Assembly: GCA_024958715.1 (NCBI GenBank)
Contig: JANWUS010000010.1
Location: 1 to 34,309 of the forward strand
DNA length: 34,309 nt
DNA from: Cyanobium sp. FGCU52
GTDB taxonomy: Bacteria; Cyanobacteriota; Cyanobacteriia; PCC-6307; Cyanobiaceae
Direction: 5' to 3'
Shown here: piece after piece, positions 24,509 through 32,681 of the stretch
Numbering within the stretch: position 1 is the stretch's first letter
How the letters are laid out: the number at the start of each line of letters is the position of its first letter
The notes under the pieces: generated by a model
What the model was told of the DNA's origin: nothing
The model's input: only the letters and a program-made list of their open reading frames with translations
Database searches by the model: none
Translations under genes and position numbers: made by a program

Positions 24509-25060
24509 ATGAGTGCCGATTCCCCCACCCTGCCGGGCTCCGGAGACGTTCCCACCGTTCTGGTGCGCGATGGCCACGGGCGCCAGCTGCTCTGCTTTCT
24601 CGAGCAGCTGATCCCCCTCGACGGCCACGACTACGCCCTGCTCACCCCGGTCGACACCCCGGTGTGCCTGTTCCGTCTGCGCGACGACGAGGACCCCGAA
24701 CTGATCGAGACGCTGGAGGCCAGCGAACCGATCCTCTCGGTTGCCGATGTGGTGCTGCAGGAGCACGACCTCACCCTGATCCGCTCGGCGGTCACCCTCA
24801 CGGTGAGCGGCGAACTGGAGGAACCCGACCCCGACGAGCTGGAGGACGACGAGGACGGCGATGAGGAAAGCGAAACCTACGAGCTGCTGGTGAGCTTCCT
24901 CGCCGACGAACAGGAATACGGCCTCTACATTCCCCTGGATCCCTTCTTCGTCGTCGCCCGCATCGAGGGCGGCGAAGGGGTGCTGGTGGAGGGGGAGGAG
25001 TTCGAGCGCGTCCAGCCCCGGATCGAAGCCGAGCTGGATGAGCGGGAGTCGGAGAGCTGA
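24509..25060 (+). CDS. DUF3727 family protein (cyanobacterial)
   Basis: Acidic protein of 183 residues. The N-terminal half (about 12-110) has VLVRDGHGRQLLCFLEQLIP and YALLTPVDTPVCLFRL, like DUF1292-type beta proteins; the C-terminal half (about 120-170) has YELLVSFLADEQEYGLYIPLDP. An Asp/Glu-rich linker (about 105-123) separates them. The family is found in cyanobacteria and plastids and has no firm function. ATG 24509 is the first Met in the conserved region; the frame's upstream extension lies inside ruvX. Its stop shares one base with the next ATG (TGATG). Confidence 0.85.
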   Translation: MSADSPTLPGSGDVPTVLVRDGHGRQLLCFLEQLIPLDGHDYALLTPVDTPVCLFRLRDDEDPELIETLEASEPILSVADVVLQEHDLTLIRSAVTLTVSGELEEPDPDELEDDEDGDEESETYELLVSFLADEQEYGLYIPLDPFFVVARIEGGEGVLVEGEEFERVQPRIEAELDERESES

Positions 25061-25572
25061 TGCTGCTGAGCGAGCTGCTCATGCCCGACTGGATGCCGGG
25101 CACCACCCTGGCCCACCTGCCCCTGGAGACCCTTCGGGAACGGGGGATCCGGGGCCTGGTGCTCGACGTGGACCGCACCCTGCTGCCCCGCCGCCACGCC
25201 ACCCTGCCGCCGGCGGCCGAACAGTGGCTGCGCCATGCGGCCGGGGAGATGCCGATCCACCTGCTCAGCAACAACCCCTCCCGCCAGCGCATCGGCGCGG
25301 TGGCCCAGCAGCTCGGTCTGCCCTTCACCACCTCCGCGGGCAAGCCGCGGCGCAGCGCCCTGCGCCGGGTGCTGGAGCAGCTGGGCATCCCCGCCCCCCA
25401 GGTGGCCCTGGCGGGCGACAGGGTGTTCACCGACGTGCTCGCCGGCAATCGGCTGGGCCTTTACACCGTGCTGGTCAAGCCGATCGATCCGCAGGGCGAT
25501 CCCTGCCAGCGCGACCGGTTGCAGAAGCTGGAGCTGCGCATGGCCCGCTGGATGGGGGGAGCGCGGGGCTGA
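25060..25572 (+). CDS. YqeG family HAD-IIIA phosphatase
   Basis: HAD-superfamily hydrolase of 170 residues. Motif I is LVLDVDRTLLP (DxDxT, near residue 36-42), motif II is HLLSNNPS near 67, and motif III/IV lie in KPRRSALRRVL and VALAGDRVFTDVLAGNRLG. The set matches YqeG, a small phosphatase whose relatives include a mitochondrial phosphatidylglycerophosphate phosphatase, so a lipid phosphate substrate is possible. The CDP-alcohol phosphatidyltransferase at 10195 could be in the same pathway, but that is inference. Start and stop overlap the neighbouring genes by one base each, forming a DUF3727-yqeG-proB operon. Confidence 0.9.
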   Translation: MLLSELLMPDWMPGTTLAHLPLETLRERGIRGLVLDVDRTLLPRRHATLPPAAEQWLRHAAGEMPIHLLSNNPSRQRIGAVAQQLGLPFTTSAGKPRRSALRRVLEQLGIPAPQVALAGDRVFTDVLAGNRLGLYTVLVKPIDPQGDPCQRDRLQKLELRMARWMGGARG

Positions 25573-26702
25573 TGGGACTGCGGCGGGTGATCAAGGTGGG
25601 CACCAGCCTGCTGCGGGGCGACGCCGAGCGCCCCACGGCGGCCGTGATCGCCGATCTGGCGGCCACCATGGCCCGGCAGCAGCGCCTGGGCGACAGCCTG
25701 GCCCTGGTCACCAGCGGGGCCGTGGGCCTGGGCTGCGAGGTGCTCGGCCATGAGCGCCGTCCCAGCGAGGTGGTGGCCCTGCAGGCCGCCGCCGCCGTGG
25801 GCCAGGGCCGGCTGATGGCCCTCTATCAGGACGCCTTCGCCGTGCGCGGCCTGCCGGTGGCCCAGGTGCTGCTCACCCGCGGCGATCTCGCCTCCCGCCG
25901 CCGCTACCGCAACGCTGCCCGCACCCTCGAGCAGCTGCTCGCCTGGGGGGTGGTGCCGGTGGTCAACGAGAACGACACCCTGGCCACCGATGAGCTGCGC
26001 TTCGGCGACAACGACACCCTCTCGGCCCTGGTGGCGGTGGCCATCGGCGCCGACGAGCTGATCCTGCTCACCGACGTCGACCGGCTCTATTCCGGCGATC
26101 CCCGCACCGACGCCGACGCCCGGCCGATCGCCGAGGTGCGCGACCTGGCCGAGCTCGAGCGCCTCTCCCAGGGAGCCGGCGGCGGCGGCCGCTGGGGCAC
26201 CGGCGGCATGAGCACCAAGATGACGGCGGCCCGCATCGCCACCACCAGCGGCATCCGGGTGCGCCTGGCCGATGGCCGCGATCCGGCGGTGCTGGCGGCG
26301 GTGCTGGCGGGCGACCCCGTGGGCACCCTCTTCCACCCCAGCGCGCGTCCCCTGCCCGACCGCAAGGGCTGGCTGGCCCATGCGCTGCTGCCCAAGGGCT
26401 CCCTGCGGGTGGATGCGGGCGCCGAGCGTGCGCTGCTGGAGCGGGGCGCCTCCCTGCTGGCGGTGGGCATCGCCGCGGTGGAGGGCGATTTCGGCCGCCG
26501 TGAGCCGGTGCGGCTGGTGGGGGGCGACGGCCGGGAGCTGGGCCGCGGGCTGAGCAGCTTCAGCAGCGAGGAGCTCCGCGGCATCCTCGGCCTCAGCAGC
26601 GAGGAGGTGCGGCGCCGGCTCGGGGCCGTGGGCGATGCGGTGGTGCACCGCGACGAACTGGTGCTCACCCTCCCTCCAGCGGGGGAGGCCGGCGCGGGCT
26701 GA
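25572..26702 (+). CDS. proB: Glutamate 5-kinase
   Basis: Enzyme of 376 residues that phosphorylates glutamate in the first step of proline synthesis. The amino-acid kinase domain (about 1-255) shows [33 protein letters not shown] with [23 protein letters not shown] and the [12 protein letters not shown] loop. A C-terminal PUA domain (about 285-365) follows, as in E. coli ProB. The family is normally inhibited by proline. ATG 25572 overlaps the yqeG stop (TGATG). The last residues (PPAGEAGAG) are a non-conserved tail. Confidence 0.97.
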   Translation: MGLRRVIKVGTSLLRGDAERPTAAVIADLAATMARQQRLGDSLALVTSGAVGLGCEVLGHERRPSEVVALQAAAAVGQGRLMALYQDAFAVRGLPVAQVLLTRGDLASRRRYRNAARTLEQLLAWGVVPVVNENDTLATDELRFGDNDTLSALVAVAIGADELILLTDVDRLYSGDPRTDADARPIAEVRDLAELERLSQGAGGGGRWGTGGMSTKMTAARIATTSGIRVRLADGRDPAVLAAVLAGDPVGTLFHPSARPLPDRKGWLAHALLPKGSLRVDAGAERALLERGASLLAVGIAAVEGDFGRREPVRLVGGDGRELGRGLSSFSSEELRGILGLSSEEVRRRLGAVGDAVVHRDELVLTLPPAGEAGAG

Positions 26703-26732
26703 GGCGGAGGCGAAGCGCTCCGGCAGCACCCC

Positions 26733-26738
26733 TACGAT
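26733..26738 (+). promoter_or_regulatory. Possible -10 element of lpxD
   Basis: TACGAT lies 22 bases before ATG 26761 and within the 58-base proB-lpxD spacer. It would give a very short leader. No clear -35 element is seen, so lpxD could equally be read through from proB. Confidence 0.3.
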
Positions 26739-26760
26739 CCGCTCGTTGCCGATCCCCGAG

Positions 26761-27798
26761 ATGCGCTTCAGCACCCTGCTCACCCATCTCGGCGAGGTCG
26801 GCGAGGCCACCCCCCGCGATCCGGCCGGCGACCCCGAGCTCATCGGCGCCGCCGCCCTCGATCGGGCCGGAACCGGCCAGCTGGCTTTCCTGGAGCCGGG
26901 CAACGCCCTGGCCCCCGCCCTGGAGGCCACCGGCGCCTCGGCCGTGCTGATCCCCCTGGACGCCGACCTTCAGAGGCTGGCCAGCGAGCGGGGCCTGGCC
27001 TGGGTGGCCCTGAAGGACCCCCGGCTGGGCTTCGCCGAAGCCCTCGACGTTCTCCACCCCCGCCCCCAGCTGCCGCCGGGGGTTCATCCCACGGCCGTGG
27101 TGGACGCCACGGCCCGCCTCGGGCAGGGCGTGCACCTCGGCGCCCATGTGGTGGTGGGGGCGGGCAGCGTGCTGGCCGATGGTTGTGTGGTTCACCCTGG
27201 GGCAGTGATCTACGGCGACGTGGAGCTGGGCGAGGGCTGCGAGGTGCACGCCGGCGCCGTGCTGCATCCGGGCAGCCGCCTGGGCCGCCGCTGCGTGGTC
27301 CACTCCAACGCCGTGATCGGCTCGGAGGGATTCGGGTTCGTTCCCACCGCCACCGGCTGGCGCAAGATGCCCCAGACCGGCCTGGTGGTGCTGGAGGACG
27401 CGGTGGAGGTGGGCTGCGGCAGCACGATCGATCGACCCTCGGTGGGAGAAACGCGCATCGGCGCCGGCAGCAAGATCGACAACCTGGTGCACGTGGGCCA
27501 TGGGGTGGTCACGGGCCGGGGCTGTGCCCTGGCCGCCCAGGTGGGCATCGCCGGCGGGGCGGTGCTGGGCGACGGCGTGATCCTGGCCGGCCAGGTGGGG
27601 GTGGCGAACCGGGCCCGTATCGGCGACCGGGCGATCGCCTCCTCCAAGTCGGGCATCCACGGCGAGGTGGCGGCGGGTGAGGTGGTGAGCGGGTATCCGG
27701 CGATCCCCAACCGGCTGTGGCTGCGCTGCTCAGCCGCCTTCAACAAGCTGCCGGAGATGGCCCGCACCCTGCGCCGCCTCAGTTCCGACGCGGGCTGA
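26761..27798 (+). CDS. lpxD: UDP-3-O-acylglucosamine N-acyltransferase
   Basis: Lipid A biosynthesis enzyme of 345 residues that adds the N-linked hydroxyacyl chain to UDP-3-O-acyl-glucosamine. The N-terminal uridine-binding domain (about 1-100) includes [19 protein letters not shown]. The left-handed beta helix (about 105-310) is made of hexapeptide repeats such as [20 protein letters not shown] and [17 protein letters not shown]. The catalytic histidine region NLVHVGHG is at 241-248 (His 244 and 247). A helical C-terminus follows. ATG 26761 is chosen; TTG 26746 is in frame five codons upstream. lpxA and lpxC are not in the window. Confidence 0.96.
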   Translation: MRFSTLLTHLGEVGEATPRDPAGDPELIGAAALDRAGTGQLAFLEPGNALAPALEATGASAVLIPLDADLQRLASERGLAWVALKDPRLGFAEALDVLHPRPQLPPGVHPTAVVDATARLGQGVHLGAHVVVGAGSVLADGCVVHPGAVIYGDVELGEGCEVHAGAVLHPGSRLGRRCVVHSNAVIGSEGFGFVPTATGWRKMPQTGLVVLEDAVEVGCGSTIDRPSVGETRIGAGSKIDNLVHVGHGVVTGRGCALAAQVGIAGGAVLGDGVILAGQVGVANRARIGDRAIASSKSGIHGEVAAGEVVSGYPAIPNRLWLRCSAAFNKLPEMARTLRRLSSDAG

Positions 27799-27817
27799 GC
27801 CGGGCCGGGCGAGTCGG

Positions 27818-27823
27818 TAGTCT
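27818..27823 (+). promoter_or_regulatory. Possible -10 element of leuB
   Basis: TAGTCT in the 48-base lpxD-leuB spacer, 23 bases before ATG 27847, matches the TANNNT pattern seen before other genes here. No clear -35 element. Confidence 0.28.
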
Positions 27824-27846
27824 CGCGGCGCCGCCTCCCGCCCGCG

Positions 27847-28926
27847 ATGACCACCCACCGGATCACCCTGCTCCCCGGCGATGGCATCGGTCCGGAGATC
27901 ACGGCCGTGGCCCGCCGGCTGCTGGATGCGGTGGCCGCCCGGCACGGCTTCACCCTGGCCTACGACGAACGGCCGATCGGCGCCGCGGCGATCGACGCCA
28001 CAGGCGAACCCCTGCCCGCCGCCACGCTGGAGGCCTGCCGCGATTCCGATGCGGTGCTGCTGGCCGCCATCGGCGATCCCCGCTGCGACAGCCTGCCGCG
28101 GGAGCTGCGGCCGGAGAGCGGTCTGCTGGCCCTGCGCTCCGGCCTCGGCCTGTTCGCCAACCTGCGGCCGGTGCGCATCATCCCGGCCCTGATCGAGGCC
28201 AGCAGCCTCAAGCGGGAGGTGATCGAGAACGTCGACCTGCTGGTGGTGCGCGAGCTGATCGGCGGCGTCTACTTCGGCACCCCCAAGGGCCGGATCGAGG
28301 CCGAGGGTCGGGTGCGGGCCTTCAATACCATGGCCTACTTCGACGACGAGATCGACCGCATCGCCCGGGTGGGCTTCCGCCTGGCCCGGGAGCGCAAGGG
28401 GCGCCTGTGCTCGGTTGACAAGGCCAACGTGCTCGATGTGAGCCAGCTCTGGCGCGACCGGGTGGATGCCATCCACGCCGAGTTCCCGGAGGTGGAACTC
28501 AGTCACATGTACGTGGACAACGCCGCCATGCAGCTGGTGCGGGCTCCGCGTCAGTTCGACGTGCTGCTCACCAGCAACCTGTTCGGCGACATCCTCAGCG
28601 ACGAGGCGGCGATGCTCACCGGCTCGATCGGCATGCTCCCGTCGGCCTCCCTGGGGGCCGACGGGCCCGGATTGTTCGAGCCCGTGCATGGCTCCGCTCC
28701 GGACATCGCCGGCCAGGACCGGGCCAACCCGATGGCCATGGTGCTCTCCGCCGCCATGCTGCTGCGGGTGGGACTGCACCAGGAGGCGGCCGCCGCCGAC
28801 CTGGAGGCCGCGGTCGACCGGGTGCTGGAGGCCGGGTTCCGCACCTCCGACCTCAGAGCCGAGGGCTGCTCCGTGCTCGGCTGTGAGGCCATGGGCCAGA
28901 AGCTGCTGGAAGCCCTCCCGGCCTGA
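27847..28926 (+). CDS. leuB: 3-isopropylmalate dehydrogenase
   Basis: Homodimeric NAD-dependent enzyme of 359 residues for the third step of leucine synthesis, oxidising and decarboxylating 3-isopropylmalate. It starts TTHRITLLPGDGIGPEI; substrate-binding arginines lie in LALRSGLGLFANLRPVR and VVRELIGGVYFG, followed by CSVDKANVLDVSQLWR with the catalytic Lys. Metal aspartates lie in SNLFGDILSDEAA, and the NAD site in EPVHGSAPDIAG. Length is normal. It sits between lpxD and prk on the same strand. Confidence 0.97.
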   Translation: MTTHRITLLPGDGIGPEITAVARRLLDAVAARHGFTLAYDERPIGAAAIDATGEPLPAATLEACRDSDAVLLAAIGDPRCDSLPRELRPESGLLALRSGLGLFANLRPVRIIPALIEASSLKREVIENVDLLVVRELIGGVYFGTPKGRIEAEGRVRAFNTMAYFDDEIDRIARVGFRLARERKGRLCSVDKANVLDVSQLWRDRVDAIHAEFPEVELSHMYVDNAAMQLVRAPRQFDVLLTSNLFGDILSDEAAMLTGSIGMLPSASLGADGPGLFEPVHGSAPDIAGQDRANPMAMVLSAAMLLRVGLHQEAAAADLEAAVDRVLEAGFRTSDLRAEGCSVLGCEAMGQKLLEALPA

Positions 28927-28995
28927 CAGCCTCCCGGCGTCCGGGGGCGGACCGGCGATCTGCGAAACTCGCAGGCGCGTTCTCCCCCTGCGTCG

Positions 28996-29898
28996 ATGTC
29001 GAAGCGTCACCCGGTCGTGGCCGTCACCGGTTCCTCCGGCGCCGGGACCAGCACCGTCAAACGCGCCTTCGAGCACATCTTCGCCCGTGAGGGCATCCAG
29101 CCGGCCGTGGTGGAGGGCGACAGCTACCACCGCTACGAGCGGGGGCCGATGAAGGAGGCTATGGCGGCGGCGCTGGCCAAGGGCGAGAACTTCTCCCACT
29201 TCGGCCCCGAAGCCAACCTGTTCGACAAGCTCGAGGAGCTCTTCCGCACCTACGGCGAAACCGGCTCCGGCGAGAAGCGCTACTACCTGCACTCCGTGGA
29301 GGAGGCGGCCGAGCACAACAAGCGCCTGGGCACCAACCTCGAACCCGGTCAGTTCACCCCCTGGGAGGCGATTGCCCCCGGCACCGATCTGCTGTTCTAC
29401 GAGGGCCTGCACGGCGGCGTGGCCGGGGAGGGCTACGACGTGGCCGCCCTGGCCGATCTGCTGGTGGGCGTGGTGCCGATCACCAACCTGGAGTGGATCC
29501 AGAAGATCTCCCGCGACAACGCGGAGCGCGGCTACTCGGCCGAGGCGATCGTGGACACGATCCTGCGCCGCATGCCCGACTACATCAACCACATCTGCCC
29601 CCAGTTCAGCCGCACCGACATCAACTTCCAGCGGGTGCCCACCGTGGACACCTCCAACCCCTTCATCTGCCGCAACATCCCCACCCCGGATGAATCCTTC
29701 GTGATCATCCACTTCCGCAAGGGAGCCCGCGAGAAGTGGGGCATCGATTTCCCCTACCTGCTCGACATGATCCACGACTCCTTCATGTCCAGCCCCACCT
29801 CGATCGTGGTGAACGGCGGCAAGATGGGCTTCGCCATGGAGCTCATCCTCACCCCGGTGATCCATCGCATGATCGAGGAGAAGAAGAAGCTGGCCTGA
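28996..29898 (+). CDS. prk: Phosphoribulokinase, class I (proteobacterial type)
   Basis: Calvin-cycle enzyme that makes ribulose 1,5-bisphosphate from ribulose 5-phosphate and ATP. At 300 residues it is shorter than the usual plant/cyanobacterial PRK. The P-loop is GSSGAGTST (12-20), followed by VEGDSYHRYERGPMK, LLFYEGLHGGV (133-142), VVPITNLEWIQKI and VPTVDTSNPFI. These features match the octameric class I enzyme of Rhodobacter-like bacteria much better than class II. The only cysteines are C201 and C225, so the N-terminal Cys pair used for thioredoxin/CP12 control in class II PRK is absent. Class I PRKs are often regulated by NADH or AMP. A GAAACT (-10-like) lies at 28964-28969, and the 69-base gap after leuB permits its own promoter. 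Confidence 0.95.
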   Translation: MSKRHPVVAVTGSSGAGTSTVKRAFEHIFAREGIQPAVVEGDSYHRYERGPMKEAMAAALAKGENFSHFGPEANLFDKLEELFRTYGETGSGEKRYYLHSVEEAAEHNKRLGTNLEPGQFTPWEAIAPGTDLLFYEGLHGGVAGEGYDVAALADLLVGVVPITNLEWIQKISRDNAERGYSAEAIVDTILRRMPDYINHICPQFSRTDINFQRVPTVDTSNPFICRNIPTPDESFVIIHFRKGAREKWGIDFPYLLDMIHDSFMSSPTSIVVNGGKMGFAMELILTPVIHRMIEEKKKLA

Positions 29899-29924
29899 AC
29901 AACGCCAGCTTCGGTGCCAACTCC

Positions 29925-29930
29925 TACAGT
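29925..29930 (+). promoter_or_regulatory. Possible -10 element after prk
   Basis: TACAGT lies 27 bases after the prk stop in a region not clearly coding. It could drive the hypothetical gene and the prepilin peptidase gene. No convincing -35 element is visible. Confidence 0.28.
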
Positions 29931-30047
29931 GGCGCCAGAAGATTCGGTGATTCGTCTCACCGAGGTGCCATCGTCCGTGCCGCCGCCGACAGCAGCCCCT
30001 CCTTCCGGATCCGCGGTGCCGGTCGGAACGGTGGGGCCAATGGCGGG

Positions 30048-30419
30048 GTGAATGGTGGGGCTGCGGCGAACCGCTCGATCGGCAACGATCCCCTGGCGAA
30101 CCTCCGGCTCGATCGCATCAACAGCCGCGAACTGCTGCGGGATGCCCGGATCATTTACTTCCGCTTCCTCGAAAGCGGCTGGGGCTCCACCGATCCGCTC
30201 GGCGTGGTGATGGCCGGTGTGGAAGGAGCCGTCGGCCGGGTCGTCTTCGACCTGCCGGTGCTGCTTCCCCACGAGTGTTTCGTTCCCCTGGAGCTGCTGC
30301 GCCTGCGGCCCGCCGGCCGCCCCCGGAGCCCCCGCGCCGCGGCAGGCCGCCCGGCACCCCCCTCGGGCGCCACCCCCCTCCGTCCACCCTCACCGGTCCG
30401 TGCCGCCGGCGATGTCTGA
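30048..30419 (+). CDS. Hypothetical protein
   Basis: From GTG 30048 the product has 123 residues. The core LRLDRINSRELLRDARIIYF and FLESGWGSTDPLGVVMAGVE, then VGRVVFDLPVLLPHECF, looks like a real small folded domain. The C-terminal 50 residues are Arg/Pro/Ala-rich and probably disordered. The same frame is open upstream into prk, with a Gly/Asn-rich stretch (30022-30066), but without a normal start codon. A second frame, GTG 29947 to TGA 30051, ends right on the GTG used here, so either a leader peptide or a frameshifted longer N-terminus is possible. I do not recognise the family. Its stop overlaps the prepilin peptidase start by eight bases. Confidence 0.55.
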   Translation: MNGGAAANRSIGNDPLANLRLDRINSRELLRDARIIYFRFLESGWGSTDPLGVVMAGVEGAVGRVVFDLPVLLPHECFVPLELLRLRPAGRPRSPRAAAGRPAPPSGATPLRPPSPVRAAGDV

Positions 30420-31284
30420 TTCGTCGTTCCCGATCCTGATGGCCACGGCCCCGGCCGCCCTGGCCGTCCCGGCCCTGGCGCTCGGGGCCTGCATGGGCAG
30501 CTTTCTCAACGTGGTGGCCTGGCGTCTCCCCCGCGGCCAGTCGTTCGTGCGCCCCCCGAGCAGCTGCCCCCGCTGCGGCACCCGCCTGCGCTGGCACGAC
30601 AACCTGCCGATCCTCGGCTGGCTGCTGCTGGGCGGACGCTGCCGCCATTGCCGCACCGCCATCCCCGTGCGCTACCCGGCGGTGGAACTGCTGGCAGCGG
30701 GCCTGTGGGTGGCCCTGCTGTTCGCCCGACCCGAAGCCATGGGCAGCGCGCCGAACCCCTGGCTGCTGGTGCTGGCGGGCTGGACGCTGGCCGCCTGGCT
30801 GATTCCCCTGGTGCTGGTGGACCTGGAGCGGATGCTGCTGCCCGAACCCCTCTGTCGCTGGGGGCTGATCTCTGGTCTCGCGGCCACGGCCCTGCTCGGC
30901 TCCCTGCAGGGCGACGGCACCACCCGCACGCTTCTGTTTTCCCATCTGCTGGCGGCCGCGGCGGGGCTTCTGGGCTTCGAGGCCCTCTCGGCCCTGGGGG
31001 AGAAGGCGATGGGGCGACCGGCCCTGGGGCTGGGGGATGCCCGCCTCGCCGCCCTGATCGGGGCCTGGCTCGGCCCCCTCGGCCTGGCCGTCACGGTGGC
31101 CCTGGCGGTGTTCGGCGGCGCCGTGGTCGGCGGTCTGGCACGCCTGAGCGGACGGCTGGGCCCCCAGCAGCCCTTTCCCTTCGGTCCGTTCCTCGCCGCC
31201 GGCGCCCTGGTGGTGTGGATCGGTGGGGCCCATCCCTGGGTGGTCCTCTCGGGACTGGAGCCGCTGCTGGCCCCCGGCGTTTAA
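30412..31284 (+). CDS. Prepilin peptidase / leader peptidase (PilD-like)
   Basis: Polytopic membrane aspartyl protease of 290 residues that cleaves type IV prepilin leader peptides and in many relatives N-methylates the new N-terminus. The N-terminal domain has MGSFLNVVAWRLPRGQS and a four-cysteine zinc site C52, C55, C77, C80 (CPRC ... CRHC). The two catalytic aspartates are D137 in VLVDLERMLLP and D209 in GLGDAR, where Arg replaces the usual Lys of GxGDxK. About seven helices follow. It would serve pili or competence; no pilin gene is in the window. ATG 30412 overlaps the end of the preceding hypothetical gene. Confidence 0.93.
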   Translation: MSDSSFPILMATAPAALAVPALALGACMGSFLNVVAWRLPRGQSFVRPPSSCPRCGTRLRWHDNLPILGWLLLGGRCRHCRTAIPVRYPAVELLAAGLWVALLFARPEAMGSAPNPWLLVLAGWTLAAWLIPLVLVDLERMLLPEPLCRWGLISGLAATALLGSLQGDGTTRTLLFSHLLAAAAGLLGFEALSALGEKAMGRPALGLGDARLAALIGAWLGPLGLAVTVALAVFGGAVVGGLARLSGRLGPQQPFPFGPFLAAGALVVWIGGAHPWVVLSGLEPLLAPGV

Positions 31285-31319
31285 TGGGGGGGTCGTGATC
31301 CCGCTGCGGCGGGTACCCC

Positions 31320-32210
31320 ATGTCCCTGTTCGACTGGTTCGCGGATCGCCGCAAGAACGCTCCGGTGGTCCGCAACAGCCAGGGACCCGACACCGAGGAG
31401 GGTGACGGGCTCTGGAGCAAATGCCCCGAGTGCGCCCAGGTGGTCTATCGCAAGGATCTGATCGCCAACGCCAGCGTCTGCCGCGGCTGCGGCCACCACA
31501 ACCGCATCGACAGCCCCGAGCGGATCCGCCTGATCGCCGATGAGGGCAGCTTCGAAGCGCTCGACAGCGACCTGTCCCCCACCGATCCCCTGGCCTTCAA
31601 GGACCGGCGCAGCTATGCCGACCGCCTGCGGGACAGCCAGCAGGCCACGGGCATGCGCGATGCGGTGGTCACCGGCCTGTGCCGCCTCGATGGACTCCCC
31701 CTCGCCCTTGGGGTCATGGACTTCCGCTTCATGGGCGGCTCGATGGGCTCGGTGGTGGGCGAGAAACTCACCCGCCTGATCGAGGAGGCCACAGCCCGCC
31801 GCTTCCCGGTGCTGATCGTCTGCGCCTCGGGTGGTGCCCGCATGCAGGAGGGGATGCTCAGCCTGATGCAGATGGCCAAGATCTCCGGCGCCCTTGAGCG
31901 GCACCGCCGGGCCGGCCTGCTCTACCTCCCCCTGCTGACCCACCCCACCACCGGGGGGGTCACCGCCAGCTTCGCGATGCTGGGGGATCTGATCCTGGCG
32001 GAACCCAAGGCCCTGATCGGTTTCGCCGGCCGGCGGGTGATCGAGCAGACCCTGCGCGAGAAGCTGCCGGAGGGCTTCCAGACGGCCGAATACCTGCAGG
32101 ACCACGGCTTCGTGGACACGATCGTGCCCCGCACCGAGCTGCGCGCCACCCTGGCCAGCCTGCTGCGGCTGCACGGCGCCGTGCCCGCCGCCCAGCCCGT
32201 GGCCTCGTGA
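31320..32210 (+). CDS. accD: Acetyl-CoA carboxylase carboxyltransferase beta subunit
   Basis: Subunit of 296 residues that, with AccA, transfers CO2 from carboxybiotin to acetyl-CoA for fatty acid synthesis. It begins [12 protein letters not shown], as in cyanobacteria. The zinc ribbon uses C35, C38, C54 and C57 (CPEC ... CRGC). The crotonase-type domain shows [52 protein letters not shown] and [10 protein letters not shown]. Length is normal. A TTTAAT at 31280-31285, overlapping the upstream stop, is a possible -10 element. Its stop overlaps the next gene's GTG in GTGA. Confidence 0.97.
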   Translation: MSLFDWFADRRKNAPVVRNSQGPDTEEGDGLWSKCPECAQVVYRKDLIANASVCRGCGHHNRIDSPERIRLIADEGSFEALDSDLSPTDPLAFKDRRSYADRLRDSQQATGMRDAVVTGLCRLDGLPLALGVMDFRFMGGSMGSVVGEKLTRLIEEATARRFPVLIVCASGGARMQEGMLSLMQMAKISGALERHRRAGLLYLPLLTHPTTGGVTASFAMLGDLILAEPKALIGFAGRRVIEQTLREKLPEGFQTAEYLQDHGFVDTIVPRTELRATLASLLRLHGAVPAAQPVAS

Positions 32211-32665
32211 GGCCCATCCGCCTGGACGGAGCGGCCCACTGGCTGGGCCGCCGCCTCGCCCCCCTCATCGCCCCCCTGCTGGCATCGATGCTCCTGCTTC
32301 TGGCCCCGGCCCTGGCCGGAGCAGGGCCCGTCGACTGGCACGAGGTTCCCGCCACCGCCGAGGGGCGCCAGTGGTGGGATTCCGGCAGCCTGCGCTTCGA
32401 TCGCGAGGGCAGGCTGTCGGTGCTCAGCCGCTTCCAGCCCCCCGCCCCTGCCGAGGGCGAGGGCGAGGACGACGGCAGGACAGCCGCCAGGCCCGCCATC
32501 GGAACCCTCTACGTGATGCAGCTCGACTGCGACCAGGCCCTCTACCGCGACACCTCCGTGAACGGCCTGCCCCGCTGGCAGGCGGAATGGCGCCCCGTGG
32601 CCGGCGATGGACTGATGACCTCCGTGCTGAACGAGGCCTGCGCCGCCGCCACGGCGAGCCGTTGA
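32207..32665 (+). CDS. Exported hypothetical protein
   Basis: Protein of 152 residues from GTG 32207, which overlaps the accD stop by four bases. An N-terminal signal peptide (hydrophobic core about 18-38, ending near ALAGA) precedes a small domain with [45 protein letters not shown] and a C-terminal [12 protein letters not shown]. Two cysteines, in LDCDQ and NEACA, could form a disulfide. It resembles small periplasmic cyanobacterial proteins of unknown role; I do not recognise a named family. Coupled translation with accD is likely from the overlap, but says nothing firm about function. Confidence 0.75.
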   Translation: MRPIRLDGAAHWLGRRLAPLIAPLLASMLLLLAPALAGAGPVDWHEVPATAEGRQWWDSGSLRFDREGRLSVLSRFQPPAPAEGEGEDDGRTAARPAIGTLYVMQLDCDQALYRDTSVNGLPRWQAEWRPVAGDGLMTSVLNEACAAATASR

Positions 32666-32681
32666 TCTTCCCTTCCCTCCC

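Noticed and set aside
2116..27638. GCGATCGC (HIP1) octamers at 2116, 2849, 18114 and 27631
   Set aside because: Only four were noticed, close to what a GC-rich 34 kb window may give by chance, so not treated as a repeat family signal.
27730..29865. 711-codon minus-strand open frame
   Set aside because: Antisense shadow of leuB and prk, both unmistakable on the plus strand.
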